In this document: positions 26,909 to 35,608 of the stretch, piece by piece | How the letters are laid out: each line of letters starts with the position of its first letter | Numbering within the stretch: the first letter of the stretch is position 1 | NCBI RefSeq assembly: GCF_027570195.1 | Contig: NZ_JAKMUZ010000004.1 | Location: 62,001 to 126,000 of the forward strand | Length of the DNA: 64,000 nucleotides | Direction of reading: 5' to 3' | Origin: Corynebacterium yonathiae | GTDB taxonomy: Bacteria; Actinomycetota; Actinomycetes; Mycobacteriales; Mycobacteriaceae | Program-made: the position numbers and the translations under genes | Notes under the pieces: generated by a model | What the model saw: only the letters and a program-made list of their open reading frames with translations | What the model was told of the DNA's origin: nothing | Databases searched by the model: none

Positions 26909-27223
26909 TTAGATGTCCTTCCCGTTGCTACGCGCGATACGGACCTTCTTGCCGTTCTCGTCGAAACGGTAGCCCACGCGGGTCGGGTTGCCTTCGGAGT
27001 CAACGATCGCAACGTTGGACACGTGGATCGGAGCTTCCTGGGTAACGATTCCGCCGGACTCGGCGCCACGCTCGGTAGCGGAGTTAGCGACGTGCTTCTT
27101 GATGCGGTTAACGCCCTCAACGAGGACCTTTTCACGCTTTGGGTATGCCTCGATGACCTTGCCCTTCGCGCCCTTGTCTGGGCCCGAAATGACGATCACC
27201 ATATCTCCCTTATGGATCTTCAT
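26909..27223 (-). CDS. rplX: 50S ribosomal protein L24
   Basis: L24 starts assembly of the large subunit and lies near the exit tunnel. The 104 residues begin [20 protein letters not shown], the KOW-motif start, with [20 protein letters not shown] following. It sits 4 bases after rplN and 2 before rplE. Confidence 0.97.
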   Translation of the reverse strand: MKIHKGDMVIVISGPDKGAKGKVIEAYPKREKVLVEGVNRIKKHVANSATERGAESGGIVTQEAPIHVSNVAIVDSEGNPTRVGYRFDENGKKVRIARSNGKDI

Positions 27224-27227
27224 AAGA

Positions 27228-27596
27228 CTAGATCACCTCCGGTGCGAGAGAAACGATCTTCATGAAACGCTTGTCACGAAGTTCGCGAGCAACCGGTCCG
27301 AAGATACGGGTACCACGGGGCTCGCTATCGCCCTTGAGAACAACTGCAGCGTTCTCGTCAAAGCGGATGTAGGAGCCGTCTGGACGACGGGTTTCCTTCT
27401 TCGCGCGGACGATAACTGCCTTTACAATGTCGCCTTCCTTGACGTTGCCACCTGGGACAGCGTCCTTGACAGTCGCGACGATAACGTCGCCGATGCCAGC
27501 GGAGCGTCGGACAGAGCCGCCGAGAACGCGGATGCACAGCAATTCACGTGCACCAGAGTTGTCGGCGACGCGCAGACGCGATTCTTGCTGAATCAC
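27228..27596 (-). CDS. rplN: 50S ribosomal protein L14
   Basis: L14 lies at the subunit interface. The 122 residues start (GTG)[19 protein letters not shown] and include the [20 protein letters not shown] signature. The GTG at 27596 gives the exact family length; the reading frame extends to 27773 but that part is non-conserved. rplN normally follows rpsQ; here the two are 7 kb apart, so this segment needs its own promoter in 27597-28127. Confidence 0.97.
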   Translation of the reverse strand: MIQQESRLRVADNSGARELLCIRVLGGSVRRSAGIGDVIVATVKDAVPGGNVKEGDIVKAVIVRAKKETRRPDGSYIRFDENAAVVLKGDSEPRGTRIFGPVARELRDKRFMKIVSLAPEVI

Positions 27597-28127
27597 TATG
27601 GGTCTCCTGACCTGGATTGATGTGCGGTAAGATTTCCGTCCTTGCCGCACGCGGTCTACAAACTTGCGATGCTCAAGCTTTGACAACGGACTATGCCGAA
27701 GGGTCTCGGACCGACGGTTCGGAAACGCACCGCTACGGGCCGACCAGCTTTTGCAACCTATACATTCAACCACACGCCAGCGCCCATACCAAAACGCCGC
27801 TTAGTGATTACCGACGCCCCCCCTACCTCCACATATATTTCCGTCAGTACACCCACCTAGCCCTCGGCCTCTTATTTCGAACAATACGACACGCATAGGC
27901 TCCAAAATCATCGCCACAATCTGCACATATGAACCACACTTTAGCACCCCTCAGTGCAAAGCCTGTCGCACGGCCATTCTAATAATCAGATTTTCACAGC
28001 TGTAACGCGTGAGAATTGCAGTTAACTTCTGATTTCCGTGTGACAACTGCGAATTATGTGACCACTGTTATTTGCGTCGCGAAAGACATTTCTTTGCGCT
28101 TTCCCATATTTCCCTAAGGAGAAACAC
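27597..28127. other. Divergent intergenic region between rplN and the surface protein gene
   Basis: 531 bases without a gene I can support. It should hold the rplN promoter (minus) and that of the surface protein (plus). At 28014-28055 a near-perfect inverted repeat, AATTGCAGTT paired with AACTGCGAATT (one bulged base), flanks a 21-base spacer; it lies 73 bases before the surface protein ATG and could be a regulatory site. AAGGAG at 28116-28121 is the ribosome-binding site. Confidence 0.4.
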
Positions 28128-29048
28128 ATGAAGCGTTTGCCACAGACCCTGACCGCTGCTGCACTGACCGGCGCACTCGCCTTTGGTGGCGCAGCTGTTG
28201 CTCAGGCCCAAGTTCCGGCCCCAGTAGAAGACAAGCCTCTGACCGAGATGCCTACCCCGTCCGCGGATGAAGAGACCGACACCGAAGGCACCCCAGCTGA
28301 AGAGGGCACCAGTGACGTTGAACGCCACGATGTTGCTGCTGATCCGATTACCGTCGATGGTGTCGAGCACTTCAAGCAGGAAGACGGTTCTTGGCTGTCC
28401 AAGCCCGTCGCAGGCAATCCTGTTCGCTTGACCCCAGAGCAGGCCGAAAAGTTCGTGGAGGAGCAGCAAGACACCGTCGATATCCCTGCTCCAGCTACGA
28501 AGAAGGACGCAGAGGGCAACGAGTGGTACCAGAGCCTGAAGGATCCAAACGTTTACGTCAACGATCCGGCTCTGGTGAATGAAGAGATCACCGACGAGAT
28601 GCGCAATGCTTACGCTGAGGCATTCCCTTCTGAGGATGCAAAGCCTGAGTTTGACAAGAAGAAGCTGGCTTGGTTGGCACTGCCAGCCGCCCTGATCATC
28701 GGTGGCATCACCTGGTACCTGTCCCAGGACGGCAAGACCTACGTCAAGGACGAGGCACGCAAGAACCAGCAGCCAACCGCTGAGGAGAAGGCTGCTTCCG
28801 AGCAGCTGCTGAACGCTAACAAGGACGAAGTTATCGCCCAAGGCGGTCAGCTCGCCGAGGGCGACGCTGCTCAGGCTGACGCTCCTTCCGCTCCGTCTGC
28901 ACCAGCTGCTGGCCAGTCCACAGACTCCGCACGTGGTATGTCCGCTGAGACCGGCTCCAACTCCGTTGCACAGGCGCCGGCTGCTCTGGCTGTAGCTGCA
29001 ATGGTTGCCGCTGGCGCTTTCGCCGCACGCCGCAAGTTCTTCGCTTAA
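28128..29048 (+). CDS. Secreted surface protein with internal and C-terminal membrane segments
   Basis: No family is recognised. The 306-residue product has a signal peptide (about 1-27, AVAQAQ), an acidic Glu/Asp/Thr-rich part (about 30-65), a section with VDGVEHFKQEDGSWLSKP and WYQSLKDPNVYVNDPALV that may be a short repeated fold, a hydrophobic segment (about 181-199, WLALPAALIIGGITWYL), an Ala/Pro/Ser-rich linker, and a C-terminus with SAETGSN followed by a hydrophobic stretch and the charged tail RRKFFA. The last part looks like a cell-wall sorting signal in which SAETG replaces LPxTG or LAxTG. A sortase gene lies 1.9 kb away. An internal membrane segment is unusual for a sortase substrate. 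Confidence 0.7.
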   Translation: MKRLPQTLTAAALTGALAFGGAAVAQAQVPAPVEDKPLTEMPTPSADEETDTEGTPAEEGTSDVERHDVAADPITVDGVEHFKQEDGSWLSKPVAGNPVRLTPEQAEKFVEEQQDTVDIPAPATKKDAEGNEWYQSLKDPNVYVNDPALVNEEITDEMRNAYAEAFPSEDAKPEFDKKKLAWLALPAALIIGGITWYLSQDGKTYVKDEARKNQQPTAEEKAASEQLLNANKDEVIAQGGQLAEGDAAQADAPSAPSAPAAGQSTDSARGMSAETGSNSVAQAPAALAVAAMVAAGAFAARRKFFA

Positions 29049-29090
29049 GCAAGAGCCTTCCTGCTAAATAGGAAACTGAATTGAGACTGG

Positions 29091-29129
29091 CTGCGCCGGT
29101 CGGGCTTCGGTCCGGCCGGCGCAGTTTTG
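29091..29129 (+). terminator. Terminator after the surface protein gene
   Basis: CTGCGCCGG...CCGGCGCAG followed by TTTTG, with an inner CGGGCTTCGGTCCGG loop. It starts 43 bases beyond the stop codon and separates the gene from the small membrane protein. Confidence 0.82.
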
Positions 29130-29224
29130 TTCCGTCAAGAACAAGAACCACGTAAACGGAAGACGAAGACCCCAACAAGATTGAAATACCCGGACGCCGG
29201 GTAATTCTTAGTACAGTTTCCAGT

Positions 29225-29617
29225 ATGACCTACACCAAGCGCACCCTGTGGCTACACTCCGCGCTCTTTATCCTCGCGTTTCTCGCGTTTATCCTGCCCG
29301 TAGTCTTTGGCACCTCCGCTCTGCTTCCTGTCTGGTTGACCGGCGGGCTGAGTCTGGGGCTTGCGGCTTGCACGCTTGTCGACGCCGCCTATAAATTCTT
29401 CGCCCCCACTTCGCCTCGTAGCCTCCGCCTGCTCTCTGGTCTGGCCGGCCTGGTTCTGATCATCGGCTGGGGCATCTGGGTCTATATTTACGGCAATATG
29501 GCGGCCGTCGGCACAGGCTCCTATCGAATTGGCACCTTTTTACTCGGCGCGGGAAGCGTGCTCAATCTTTTTGTAGTGGCAATTTCCTTTCTAGATTTAC
29601 AGCGAAAGGCCCAATAG
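29225..29617 (+). CDS. Small integral membrane protein of unknown function
   Basis: A 130-residue protein with four predicted membrane segments (about 10-28, 33-52, 69-90 and 103-122) and short charged ends. I do not recognise the family; no catalytic or binding motif is visible. ATG 29225 has only a weak ribosome-binding site and lies 15 bases after a TACAGT-like -10 element (about 29212), so the mRNA leader may be very short. It is convergent with the iron transporter operon. Confidence 0.65.
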   Translation: MTYTKRTLWLHSALFILAFLAFILPVVFGTSALLPVWLTGGLSLGLAACTLVDAAYKFFAPTSPRSLRLLSGLAGLVLIIGWGIWVYIYGNMAAVGTGSYRIGTFLLGAGSVLNLFVVAISFLDLQRKAQ

Positions 29618-29653
29618 AGCGTCTGGGAAACAGCCACTATTGGCAGGTTTCCA

Positions 29654-30496
29654 CTAATGCGCCGCTACGACGCGTCGGGGAACGATGATCGGGGCATCAC
29701 TATCCGGATCGTCCCAGGCCTCAGCCTCGATGCCATAGGCCTGCGCCAATACCTTCGGGGACAGCGCTTGCTTCGGCGCCCCTCGAGCGATGATTTCGCC
29801 GGCTTTCATCACCACCATGGAATCAGAATAGTGGCCCGCCAGCATGAGATCATGCAGGACTACAACTACTGTTTTGCCCGCCTGCGCCTGTGCGCGAGCC
29901 AGCTCTAGCATGCGCATGGCATGGGCAGGGTCGAGGAAGGTCGTGGGTTCGTCGAGAAGCAGCACAGGCGTATCTTGTGCCAGTGCCAACGCCAGCCAGA
30001 CGCGCTGGCGCTGCCCACCCGATAGCGAAGCGATATCACGATCGAGGAAGTCCACGATTTCGGTAGCCTCGCAGGCCTGCGTAATGATTTCTCGGTCCGT
30101 GGCGGAAAGGCCGCGCATCCTCCCTTGATAAGGATGACGCCCGCGCGCGACCAGCTCGCCTACCCGCAGCCCATCGGGGGCCACGGGGTGCTGTGGCAGC
30201 AGCGCCACCTGCTGCGCGGCATCCTTCGCGGACATCGCATGTAGGTCAGCTCCCCCGACCATGACGCTGCCCTGCCGTGGGGCCAGGATTTTCGAGAGAG
30301 TTTTCAGCAGCGTGGACTTACCGCAGCCATTGGGCCCAATGAGGGTGGTGACTTCGCCGGCGCGGGCGTGCAGATCGACGCCGGCAAGAATATCCCCGCC
30401 ATCCTTATATCCCGCATGAATGCCGGTGGCTTGGACACTGCACCGAGACTTCGGGCTGGTGGGCTGATTAGGCCGATTAGGCCGATTTTCCGTCAT
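29654..30496 (-). CDS. Ferric siderophore ABC transporter, ATP-binding protein (FecE/FepC-like)
   Basis: The ATPase subunit powers import of iron-siderophore or haem-type ligands. In the 280-residue product Walker A is GPNGCGKSTLLKTL, the signature is LSGGQRQRVWLALALAQ and Walker B is VLLLDEPTTFLD, followed by the switch histidine in VVLHDLMLAG. I use ATG 30496 because GAAGGAAAAG precedes it; a start at 30577 is open but adds 27 non-conserved residues. It is the last gene of a four-gene operon after the two permeases. Confidence 0.93.
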   Translation of the reverse strand: MTENRPNRPNQPTSPKSRCSVQATGIHAGYKDGGDILAGVDLHARAGEVTTLIGPNGCGKSTLLKTLSKILAPRQGSVMVGGADLHAMSAKDAAQQVALLPQHPVAPDGLRVGELVARGRHPYQGRMRGLSATDREIITQACEATEIVDFLDRDIASLSGGQRQRVWLALALAQDTPVLLLDEPTTFLDPAHAMRMLELARAQAQAGKTVVVVLHDLMLAGHYSDSMVVMKAGEIIARGAPKQALSPKVLAQAYGIEAEAWDDPDSDAPIIVPRRVVAAH

Positions 30497-30580
30497 ATCT
30501 TTTCCTTCATCCACGTATGACTGTGTAGCACCATCCGGCGCTGTACTTGTCAGTTTCCCCGCTGTGCCGGGGCACAATGT

Positions 30581-31615
30581 TTAGCTGCGCCCGGCCGCAT
30601 TCCACACCAATATCACCAAGGCGCAGCCGCCGAGAACAGAGGAAACCACCCCTACCGGCGCATTTACCGGGATTGCGCCAGCGATGACAGCGCACACGGT
30701 AAGCAGCGCCGCACCAGCGGCCGCCGATGCCAGCGGCGATGGCGTGGGGGTGCGCGCCACCATCCGCGCCAGGTGCGGCGCTAGCAGCGCGATGAAGCCA
30801 ATGGGTCCCACCACCGAGACCACCACGGCGCTGATACCGGTTGCCGCAATAAGCAGCAGGGCGCGCTGGCGGGAAATATTCACGCCCAGGGTAGTTGCGG
30901 AGGAATCATCATGGGAAAGCAGCGGCAACTCCCTCGCGCACCAGATTCCTATAGCGAGAAACGGCGCTAATGCCGCCAGAAGTGGAAGGATAACCTCCAT
31001 GCGAACAAATCCAGTCGACCCCGCGAGCCACGTTTGCGCCTCTGCAGCGCGCAGGATCTGGGCGCTGCGCATCAAATATGCCACGAGGGCCTGGAACATC
31101 AGCGATAAAGCAATACCGACGATGACGATGCGGTTGCTCGTACCGATGCCACCAAGGACCGCGAGGAGGATGACAACGAGGAGGGCGCCGATCATCGCCA
31201 AGCATGCCCGCCACCAAAACTCCGGGATGCCCTCGGCGAAACCGGGGCGCGAATGCACGGTGCCCAAAACCACCAACACCGATGCCCCGCCGGTAACGCC
31301 TAAAATATCCGGTGAGGCCAGCGGGTTGCGCGCCATGGTTTGCGTCCAAGAACCGGCCAAGCCGAGGGCGGCGCCCACGATGATGGTGGCGATGGCAACC
31401 GGCAGGCGCAAGTCCCACACCACCCTGATGTGGCTCTCGCTGCCGCCGCCGGTGAGGACATCGATGACTTGTAGCGGGCTCAGTTCCATGGGACCTTGTC
31501 CCAGCAATACTAAGTACGCGATAAATGCGATAAGGATGAATGCCAGCGTGGAAGCGAGCACGCGCGCGTGCCGGCGGCGTTGCTGCGCTTTTAAAAATGT
31601 GTTGATCGTGGTCAT
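30581..31615 (-). CDS. Ferric siderophore ABC transporter permease (FecD/FepG-like)
   Basis: One of two FecCD-type permeases that form the membrane channel. The 344 residues contain about nine to ten helices, with the family signature ARNPLASPDILGVTGGASV and the ATPase-contact region GPIGFIALLAPHLARM. ATG 31615 is preceded by GTGGGGGTAA and lies 5 bases after the stop of the first permease; a start at 31660 would overlap it. Confidence 0.92.
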   Translation of the reverse strand: MTTINTFLKAQQRRRHARVLASTLAFILIAFIAYLVLLGQGPMELSPLQVIDVLTGGGSESHIRVVWDLRLPVAIATIIVGAALGLAGSWTQTMARNPLASPDILGVTGGASVLVVLGTVHSRPGFAEGIPEFWWRACLAMIGALLVVILLAVLGGIGTSNRIVIVGIALSLMFQALVAYLMRSAQILRAAEAQTWLAGSTGFVRMEVILPLLAALAPFLAIGIWCARELPLLSHDDSSATTLGVNISRQRALLLIAATGISAVVVSVVGPIGFIALLAPHLARMVARTPTPSPLASAAAGAALLTVCAVIAGAIPVNAPVGVVSSVLGGCALVILVWNAAGRS

Positions 31616-31620
31616 GCGTT

Positions 31621-32703
31621 TTACCCCCACGTTCTGCCCACGCCGCGGTGAGCACCCCAAATGAGGAAAGGTGCGCCCACTACCGCGAGGACGATGGACA
31701 TCTCCAGCTCCGAGTTACCCACAATGAGGCGGCCGATGATATCGGCGGCAAGCACAGCACAACCACCCAAGAACGCGGAGGGCAAAAGCATGGTGGCAAC
31801 GCTAGGGCCCACCACCCGCCGCACGATGTGGGGAATGGCAAAGCCGACGAAGGCAATGGGGCCCGTTGCTGCCGTTGCACTGCCGGCCAGCACCACGACG
31901 CTGAGCGCCGAGCCCACCCGCGCGGTGGTGGGTGATCCGCCCAAGGCGAGGGAGGACTCCTCCCCCATGGCCAAAAGGTCGAGGGGTCTAGCTGCCATCG
32001 CCGCACACGTTAGGCCGATAACAAGCCCTATGCCTGCGATCGCGACGTCTTCTGGGCCGCGGCCAAAGGTCGAGCCGATGGTCCACCGCCGCATGCTATC
32101 GAGGACGTCCGTGGAATATAGACCGATGATCATCGCGCCCGATCCCAAGGAGGCGGATACGCCGGCACCTACCAGAATGAGCGTCAGGGGATCCTGAAAC
32201 CGCCGCGATACGGCTAAGACCAGCAGCGTAGTAATACCCGCGCCTGCAAGCGCGAGGGTGGTGCGCATGCCGGTAGAGGAAGCAATGCCAATGGCCGTGC
32301 CTAAGGCGACGAAGAATGACGCGCCCGCGGTAACACCAATAAATCCTGGATCCGCTAGCGGGTTTCTGGTCCACGATTGCGCCAGTACCCCGGCCACAGC
32401 AAGGGCCGCGCCAGCGAAATAAGCCAGGAAGGTGCGCGGCATGCGCAGGTTCCACACGATATCGCGGATATCCTGCTCCCCTGCTCCGCGCAGGGCAGCG
32501 ATAACCTCCCCGGGCGGAATCGACCGGGATCCTAGAGCCAAGGACGCCGCCGCCAATACCAGGCTGGCGAGGATGAGGGCGACGAGGAGAATCTTGCGCC
32601 CCTGTGCCCGCGCCCTTACCGATGTAGCGATGCCGGTGGTGCTAGAACTATCTGCTATGGAAAGCGGCTGGACTATTTCGCCGCCCTTCGTGGTTGCTAA
32701 CAA
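31621..32703 (-). CDS. Ferric siderophore ABC transporter permease (FecC/FepD-like)
   Basis: The partner permease, 360 residues with about nine helices; it has TRNPLADPGFIGVTAGASF and GPIAFVGFAIPHIVRRVVGP. About 40 cytoplasmic residues precede the first helix. The first codon directly abuts the stop codon of the binding protein gene, so the two are translated in tandem. Confidence 0.93.
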   Translation of the reverse strand: MLATTKGGEIVQPLSIADSSSTTGIATSVRARAQGRKILLVALILASLVLAAASLALGSRSIPPGEVIAALRGAGEQDIRDIVWNLRMPRTFLAYFAGAALAVAGVLAQSWTRNPLADPGFIGVTAGASFFVALGTAIGIASSTGMRTTLALAGAGITTLLVLAVSRRFQDPLTLILVGAGVSASLGSGAMIIGLYSTDVLDSMRRWTIGSTFGRGPEDVAIAGIGLVIGLTCAAMAARPLDLLAMGEESSLALGGSPTTARVGSALSVVVLAGSATAATGPIAFVGFAIPHIVRRVVGPSVATMLLPSAFLGGCAVLAADIIGRLIVGNSELEMSIVLAVVGAPFLIWGAHRGVGRTWG

Positions 32704-33651
32704 TTACAGCTTCTCTTCAAACTTATCTACTGCCCAGGGGATGGTCACCGGGTTCGGCATACTCATGGCATTGCCGGTATCCGTATCCAGGTAGCGCACG
32801 CGACTATCCTTGACAATGTCGAGGCCTTGGAAGATCTTGTCTTTCTTCAAAGCACCGGAGGAGCCGTTGTAGTCCAGAACAAAGAGGTAATCAACCTGGT
32901 TAAGCTTCGTGTAGTTTTCTGGCGCAATATCGACGAAGAAGCTGCCACCATCGCCCTGCAACGCATCGGGGATTTCCATGCCAAGATCCTCAATGAACTG
33001 TCCGCGCCCGTCCTCCTCGGTGTACAGGCCAATTTTGCCGTCATAAGGCATGACGATGGCCGCAGACTTGCCCTGCAATTCCGTGTGCTCGCGGCGGAAT
33101 TCCTCGAAGGCCTTTTCGGTATCACCGATAAGCTTATCGCCTTCGTCTTCCTTGCCCACCGCATCTGCGATGGTCTCCACTTGCTTTTCCCAGGGCACCT
33201 GCCAGTCTTCATAGTCATCTGGCTTTACGGTGACAGGCGCGATCTCTTCCAGAGACTCCTTCGTGCGCGCATCTACTGCCTGGTTCACCGCAATGATCTG
33301 GGTGGGGTCTGCCGCGGTGATCTGCTCAAAGGTATCCGCGGTAAATCCGGTCGCGGTATTGTAAATTACCTCAGGCTCTGCATCGCCCAAAAGCGTCTTT
33401 ACCCAGGGGCCGACGCCGGAAGGATCGCCATCGCCCTCAGCACCCCACGGCGCCACCGTCACCGGAGTAATCCCCAGGGCAAGCAAAGTGTCGGCGTCAC
33501 CCAGCCCTAGGCTAGCCACGCGCTGCTCGCTGGCAGCTTCAGTCGCCTGAGCCGTTTCATCGCCCTCACCGCGCGAGCAACCGCCTAGGGCTACGGCTCC
33601 AGCGGAAACTATTGCTACGGCACCCAAGGTACGACGGCCGAAAATCTTCAT
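32704..33651 (-). CDS. Iron-siderophore substrate-binding lipoprotein
   Basis: This is the extracytoplasmic receptor of the transporter. The 315-residue protein has a lipoprotein signal with lipobox ALGGC (Cys25), then a FecB/BtuF-type fold (SLGLGDADTLLALGITPVTV, with VDARTKESLEEIAPV). The ligand is probably a ferric siderophore, given the adjacent siderophore-interacting protein and the DtxR box in its promoter; the exact siderophore cannot be read from the sequence. Confidence 0.93.
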   Translation of the reverse strand: MKIFGRRTLGAVAIVSAGAVALGGCSRGEGDETAQATEAASEQRVASLGLGDADTLLALGITPVTVAPWGAEGDGDPSGVGPWVKTLLGDAEPEVIYNTATGFTADTFEQITAADPTQIIAVNQAVDARTKESLEEIAPVTVKPDDYEDWQVPWEKQVETIADAVGKEDEGDKLIGDTEKAFEEFRREHTELQGKSAAIVMPYDGKIGLYTEEDGRGQFIEDLGMEIPDALQGDGGSFFVDIAPENYTKLNQVDYLFVLDYNGSSGALKKDKIFQGLDIVKDSRVRYLDTDTGNAMSMPNPVTIPWAVDKFEEKL

Positions 33652-33694
33652 GAGGCTAACCCTTTCAATAAAGGAAGTAAATAATCTTGCTTAC

Positions 33695-33722
33695 CCTATA
33701 ACGGAAAGGGTTGATTAGGCAA
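33695..33722 (-). promoter_or_regulatory. Promoter of the iron transporter operon
   Basis: On the minus strand, -35 TTGCCT (33722-33717) and -10 TATAGG (33700-33695) are separated by 16 bases. The -35 lies within the DtxR-type box, which would block polymerase when iron is replete. Confidence 0.6.
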
Positions 33723-33733
33723 GCCTTAGCTTA
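33715..33733. promoter_or_regulatory. DtxR/IdeR-type iron box
   Basis: TTAGGCAAGCCTTAGCTTA matches the DtxR consensus TTAGGTTAGCCTAACCTAA at 14 of 19 positions, including TTAGG and AGCCT. It lies between the divergent iron transporter operon and the siderophore-interacting protein gene, overlapping the -35 region of the former. Iron-dependent repression of both units is the natural reading. Confidence 0.82.
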
Positions 33734-33752
33734 ATGCGAATACATTAGATGC

Positions 33753-34574
33753 ATGTCCCCTTGTCTACAATCGTCCCCGATGCCTGAACACGAACTCATT
33801 CCCGTTATCCTGACCGCTAACAGACGGATCCGCCCGCGTCTGCACCGTCTCACGTTTTATGCCGAGGCGTTCCGGACGTACACCCTCACCGGTCCCGATG
33901 AATTCTTTGGACTCGTCATGCCTCAGGCTGAACAGGAATTTACGCCCTTCCCCGTCGACGGCATAAACCTCCGCTCAGCGGTGAATGCGATTGATAAGGA
34001 GAAGCGGCCGAACCTGCGCTGGTACACCGTCCGCGCGCTCCACCCAGAGGAGGCCACAGTCGACGTCGACGTGGTCACCCACGGCGATTCCGGACCTGGA
34101 TCGCGGTGGGTTTGCCGCGCGCAAGCCGGTGATACGGCGGGATTCTTTACCTGCAACGACCTGTGGCGACCAACCGAGGCGGCACAACTTCTAGTCGCCG
34201 ACGCATCCGCTCTGCCCGCGCTACGAAACATCTTGGCCTACCAAGAAGACCATAACCCATCGATGCTTCGCACCACCGACGTTATGGCCGTGGTGACCAG
34301 CGACGACGAGGTAGAGCCGGGCCTCGCAGCTAGGTGGGAGGCGAGCGTCCACAGCCTGCGAATCATTCATACCCAACCGCACCAGGAGACGGACGCTATC
34401 ATTACCGCTCTGAGAGCGGACTACGCCAGTGCGCCGAGGCCAGGGTACGTGTGGGCTTCCGGCGAGGGGGAGCTAGCAAAGAGCGTACGGGGCCTCGCGG
34501 TGTATGAGTGGGGCCTGGATACCAAAAACGTCACCTGGGTTCCCTACTGGTTTTATGGGAAGGCCCGGCCGTAG
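33753..34574 (+). CDS. Siderophore-interacting protein, FAD-dependent ferric-siderophore reductase
   Basis: Proteins of this ViuB/YqjH-like family reduce ferric siderophores in the cytoplasm and release iron. The 273 residues show the FAD-binding domain (GPDEFFGLVMP, LRWYTVRALHPE) and the siderophore-interacting C-terminal domain (LLVADASALPALRNILAY, YVWASGEGELAKSVRGL), ending in a conserved PYWFYGKA. The start may be ATG 33753 or 33780; TACATT or TACAAT hexamers lie 6-8 bases before each, so a leaderless mRNA is possible. It is transcribed divergently from the transporter operon. Confidence 0.92.
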   Translation: MSPCLQSSPMPEHELIPVILTANRRIRPRLHRLTFYAEAFRTYTLTGPDEFFGLVMPQAEQEFTPFPVDGINLRSAVNAIDKEKRPNLRWYTVRALHPEEATVDVDVVTHGDSGPGSRWVCRAQAGDTAGFFTCNDLWRPTEAAQLLVADASALPALRNILAYQEDHNPSMLRTTDVMAVVTSDDEVEPGLAARWEASVHSLRIIHTQPHQETDAIITALRADYASAPRPGYVWASGEGELAKSVRGLAVYEWGLDTKNVTWVPYWFYGKARP

Positions 34575-34597
34575 AAAAGCCCTAAAACGGCGAACGA

Positions 34598-34631
34598 CCC
34601 CTGCTTCGAACCCTAGGGTTCGGAGCAGGGG
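34598..34631. terminator. Hairpin between the siderophore-interacting protein gene and rpsQ
   Basis: CCCCTGCTTCGAACCC-TA-GGGTTCGGAGCAGGGG, a 16-bp stem with one G-T pair, between two convergent genes. No U tract follows closely on the plus side (TTTTTA comes 14 bases later) and it is modest on the minus side (GTTTTAGGG, about 14 bases later), so it may stop transcription from both sides imperfectly. Confidence 0.7.
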
Positions 34632-34647
34632 CTGCGCTGGCTAGTTT

Positions 34648-34956
34648 TTACTTAGCCTTCTCGATGATCTCAACGAGACGGAAGTGCTTGTCCTTGGACA
34701 GCGGGCGGGTCTCAGCGATACGTACAAGATCGCCGATGCCTGCGGTTTCTTCCTCGTCATGCACCTTAACCTTCTTGTTAGAGCGCATGATCTTGCCGTA
34801 CAGGGCGTGCTGCTTGCGGTCCTCCAGCTCGACAACGATGGTCTTGCTCATCTTGTCGGATACTACGTAGCCGGTGCGAACCTTAGGAGCGCCCTTGACC
34901 TTCTCCTTCTTCGGAGTAGGTGCCTTCTTAGAATCAGTCACGTTAGCCTCACTCAT
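34648..34956 (-). CDS. rpsQ: 30S ribosomal protein S17
   Basis: S17 is a primary 16S rRNA binding protein. The 102-residue product has a Lys/Pro-rich extension of about 26 residues, then the standard core ([20 protein letters not shown]). It ends the S10 operon here; rplN, the next gene in most bacteria, is 7 kb away. Confidence 0.97.
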   Translation of the reverse strand: MSEANVTDSKKAPTPKKEKVKGAPKVRTGYVVSDKMSKTIVVELEDRKQHALYGKIMRSNKKVKVHDEEETAGIGDLVRIAETRPLSKDKHFRLVEIIEKAK

Positions 34957-34958
34957 GA

Positions 34959-35189
34959 TTAAGCCTCAGCTCCCGGAGCAACGGACAGGCCCAGCTCGCG
35001 CTCGCGCAGAACGGTGTAGATGCGGGCAATGTCGCGCTTAACCGTGCCGATGCGGCGGTTGTTGGTCAGCTGGCCGGTGGCCTTCTGGAAGCGAAGGTTG
35101 AACAGCTCTTCCTTCGCATCCTTCAGGCGGGACTGCAGCTCAGCATTGTCGAGCTCACGGAACTCGTGGGCGGGGGTACCGGTTGCCAT
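34959..35189 (-). CDS. rpmC: 50S ribosomal protein L29
   Basis: L29 lies by the exit tunnel and helps bind the signal recognition particle and trigger factor. The 76 residues include [14 protein letters not shown] start ([20 protein letters not shown]) and [21 protein letters not shown] 35189 overlaps the rplP stop (TAATG). A start at 35228 inside rplP is open but not expected. Confidence 0.96.
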   Translation of the reverse strand: MATGTPAHEFRELDNAELQSRLKDAKEELFNLRFQKATGQLTNNRRIGTVKRDIARIYTVLRERELGLSVAPGAEA

Positions 35190-35605
35190 TAGAACTGGTC
35201 CTCCTTCTTGATGATACGGACCTTGCAAGGAAGCTTCTGGCCAGCGCGGCGCAGAGCCTCGATTGCAACGGCATCGTTTGGATAGCTCATCTCGAAAAGT
35301 ACGCGGCCCGGCTTAACGTTAGCCACCCACTTCTCAACCGGACCCTTACCGGAACCCATACGAACGCCGAGCGGCTTCTGGGTCAACGGACGGTCCGGGA
35401 AGATGTTGATCCACACCTTGCCACCACGCTTGACGTGGCGGTTGATGGCAATACGTGCGGCCTCAATCTGACGGTTGGTGATGTACGCCGGCTCGAGAGC
35501 CTGAATAGCGTAATCGCCGAAGTTGATGCGGTTACCGCCCTTGGACACGCCGCGACGGCTCGGGCGGTGCTGACGGCGGTACTTAACACGCTTAGGAATC
35601 AGCAT
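35189..35605 (-). CDS. rplP: 50S ribosomal protein L16
   Basis: L16 organises the A-site tRNA region of the large subunit. The 138-residue protein starts [20 protein letters not shown] and holds the [20 protein letters not shown] signature. It is 3 bases after rpsC. Confidence 0.97.
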   Translation of the reverse strand: MLIPKRVKYRRQHRPSRRGVSKGGNRINFGDYAIQALEPAYITNRQIEAARIAINRHVKRGGKVWINIFPDRPLTQKPLGVRMGSGKGPVEKWVANVKPGRVLFEMSYPNDAVAIEALRRAGQKLPCKVRIIKKEDQF

Positions 35606-35608
35606 GGA

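Noticed and set aside
27597..27773. N-terminal extension of rplN
   Set aside because: L14 is 122 residues in nearly all bacteria, which GTG 27596 gives exactly.
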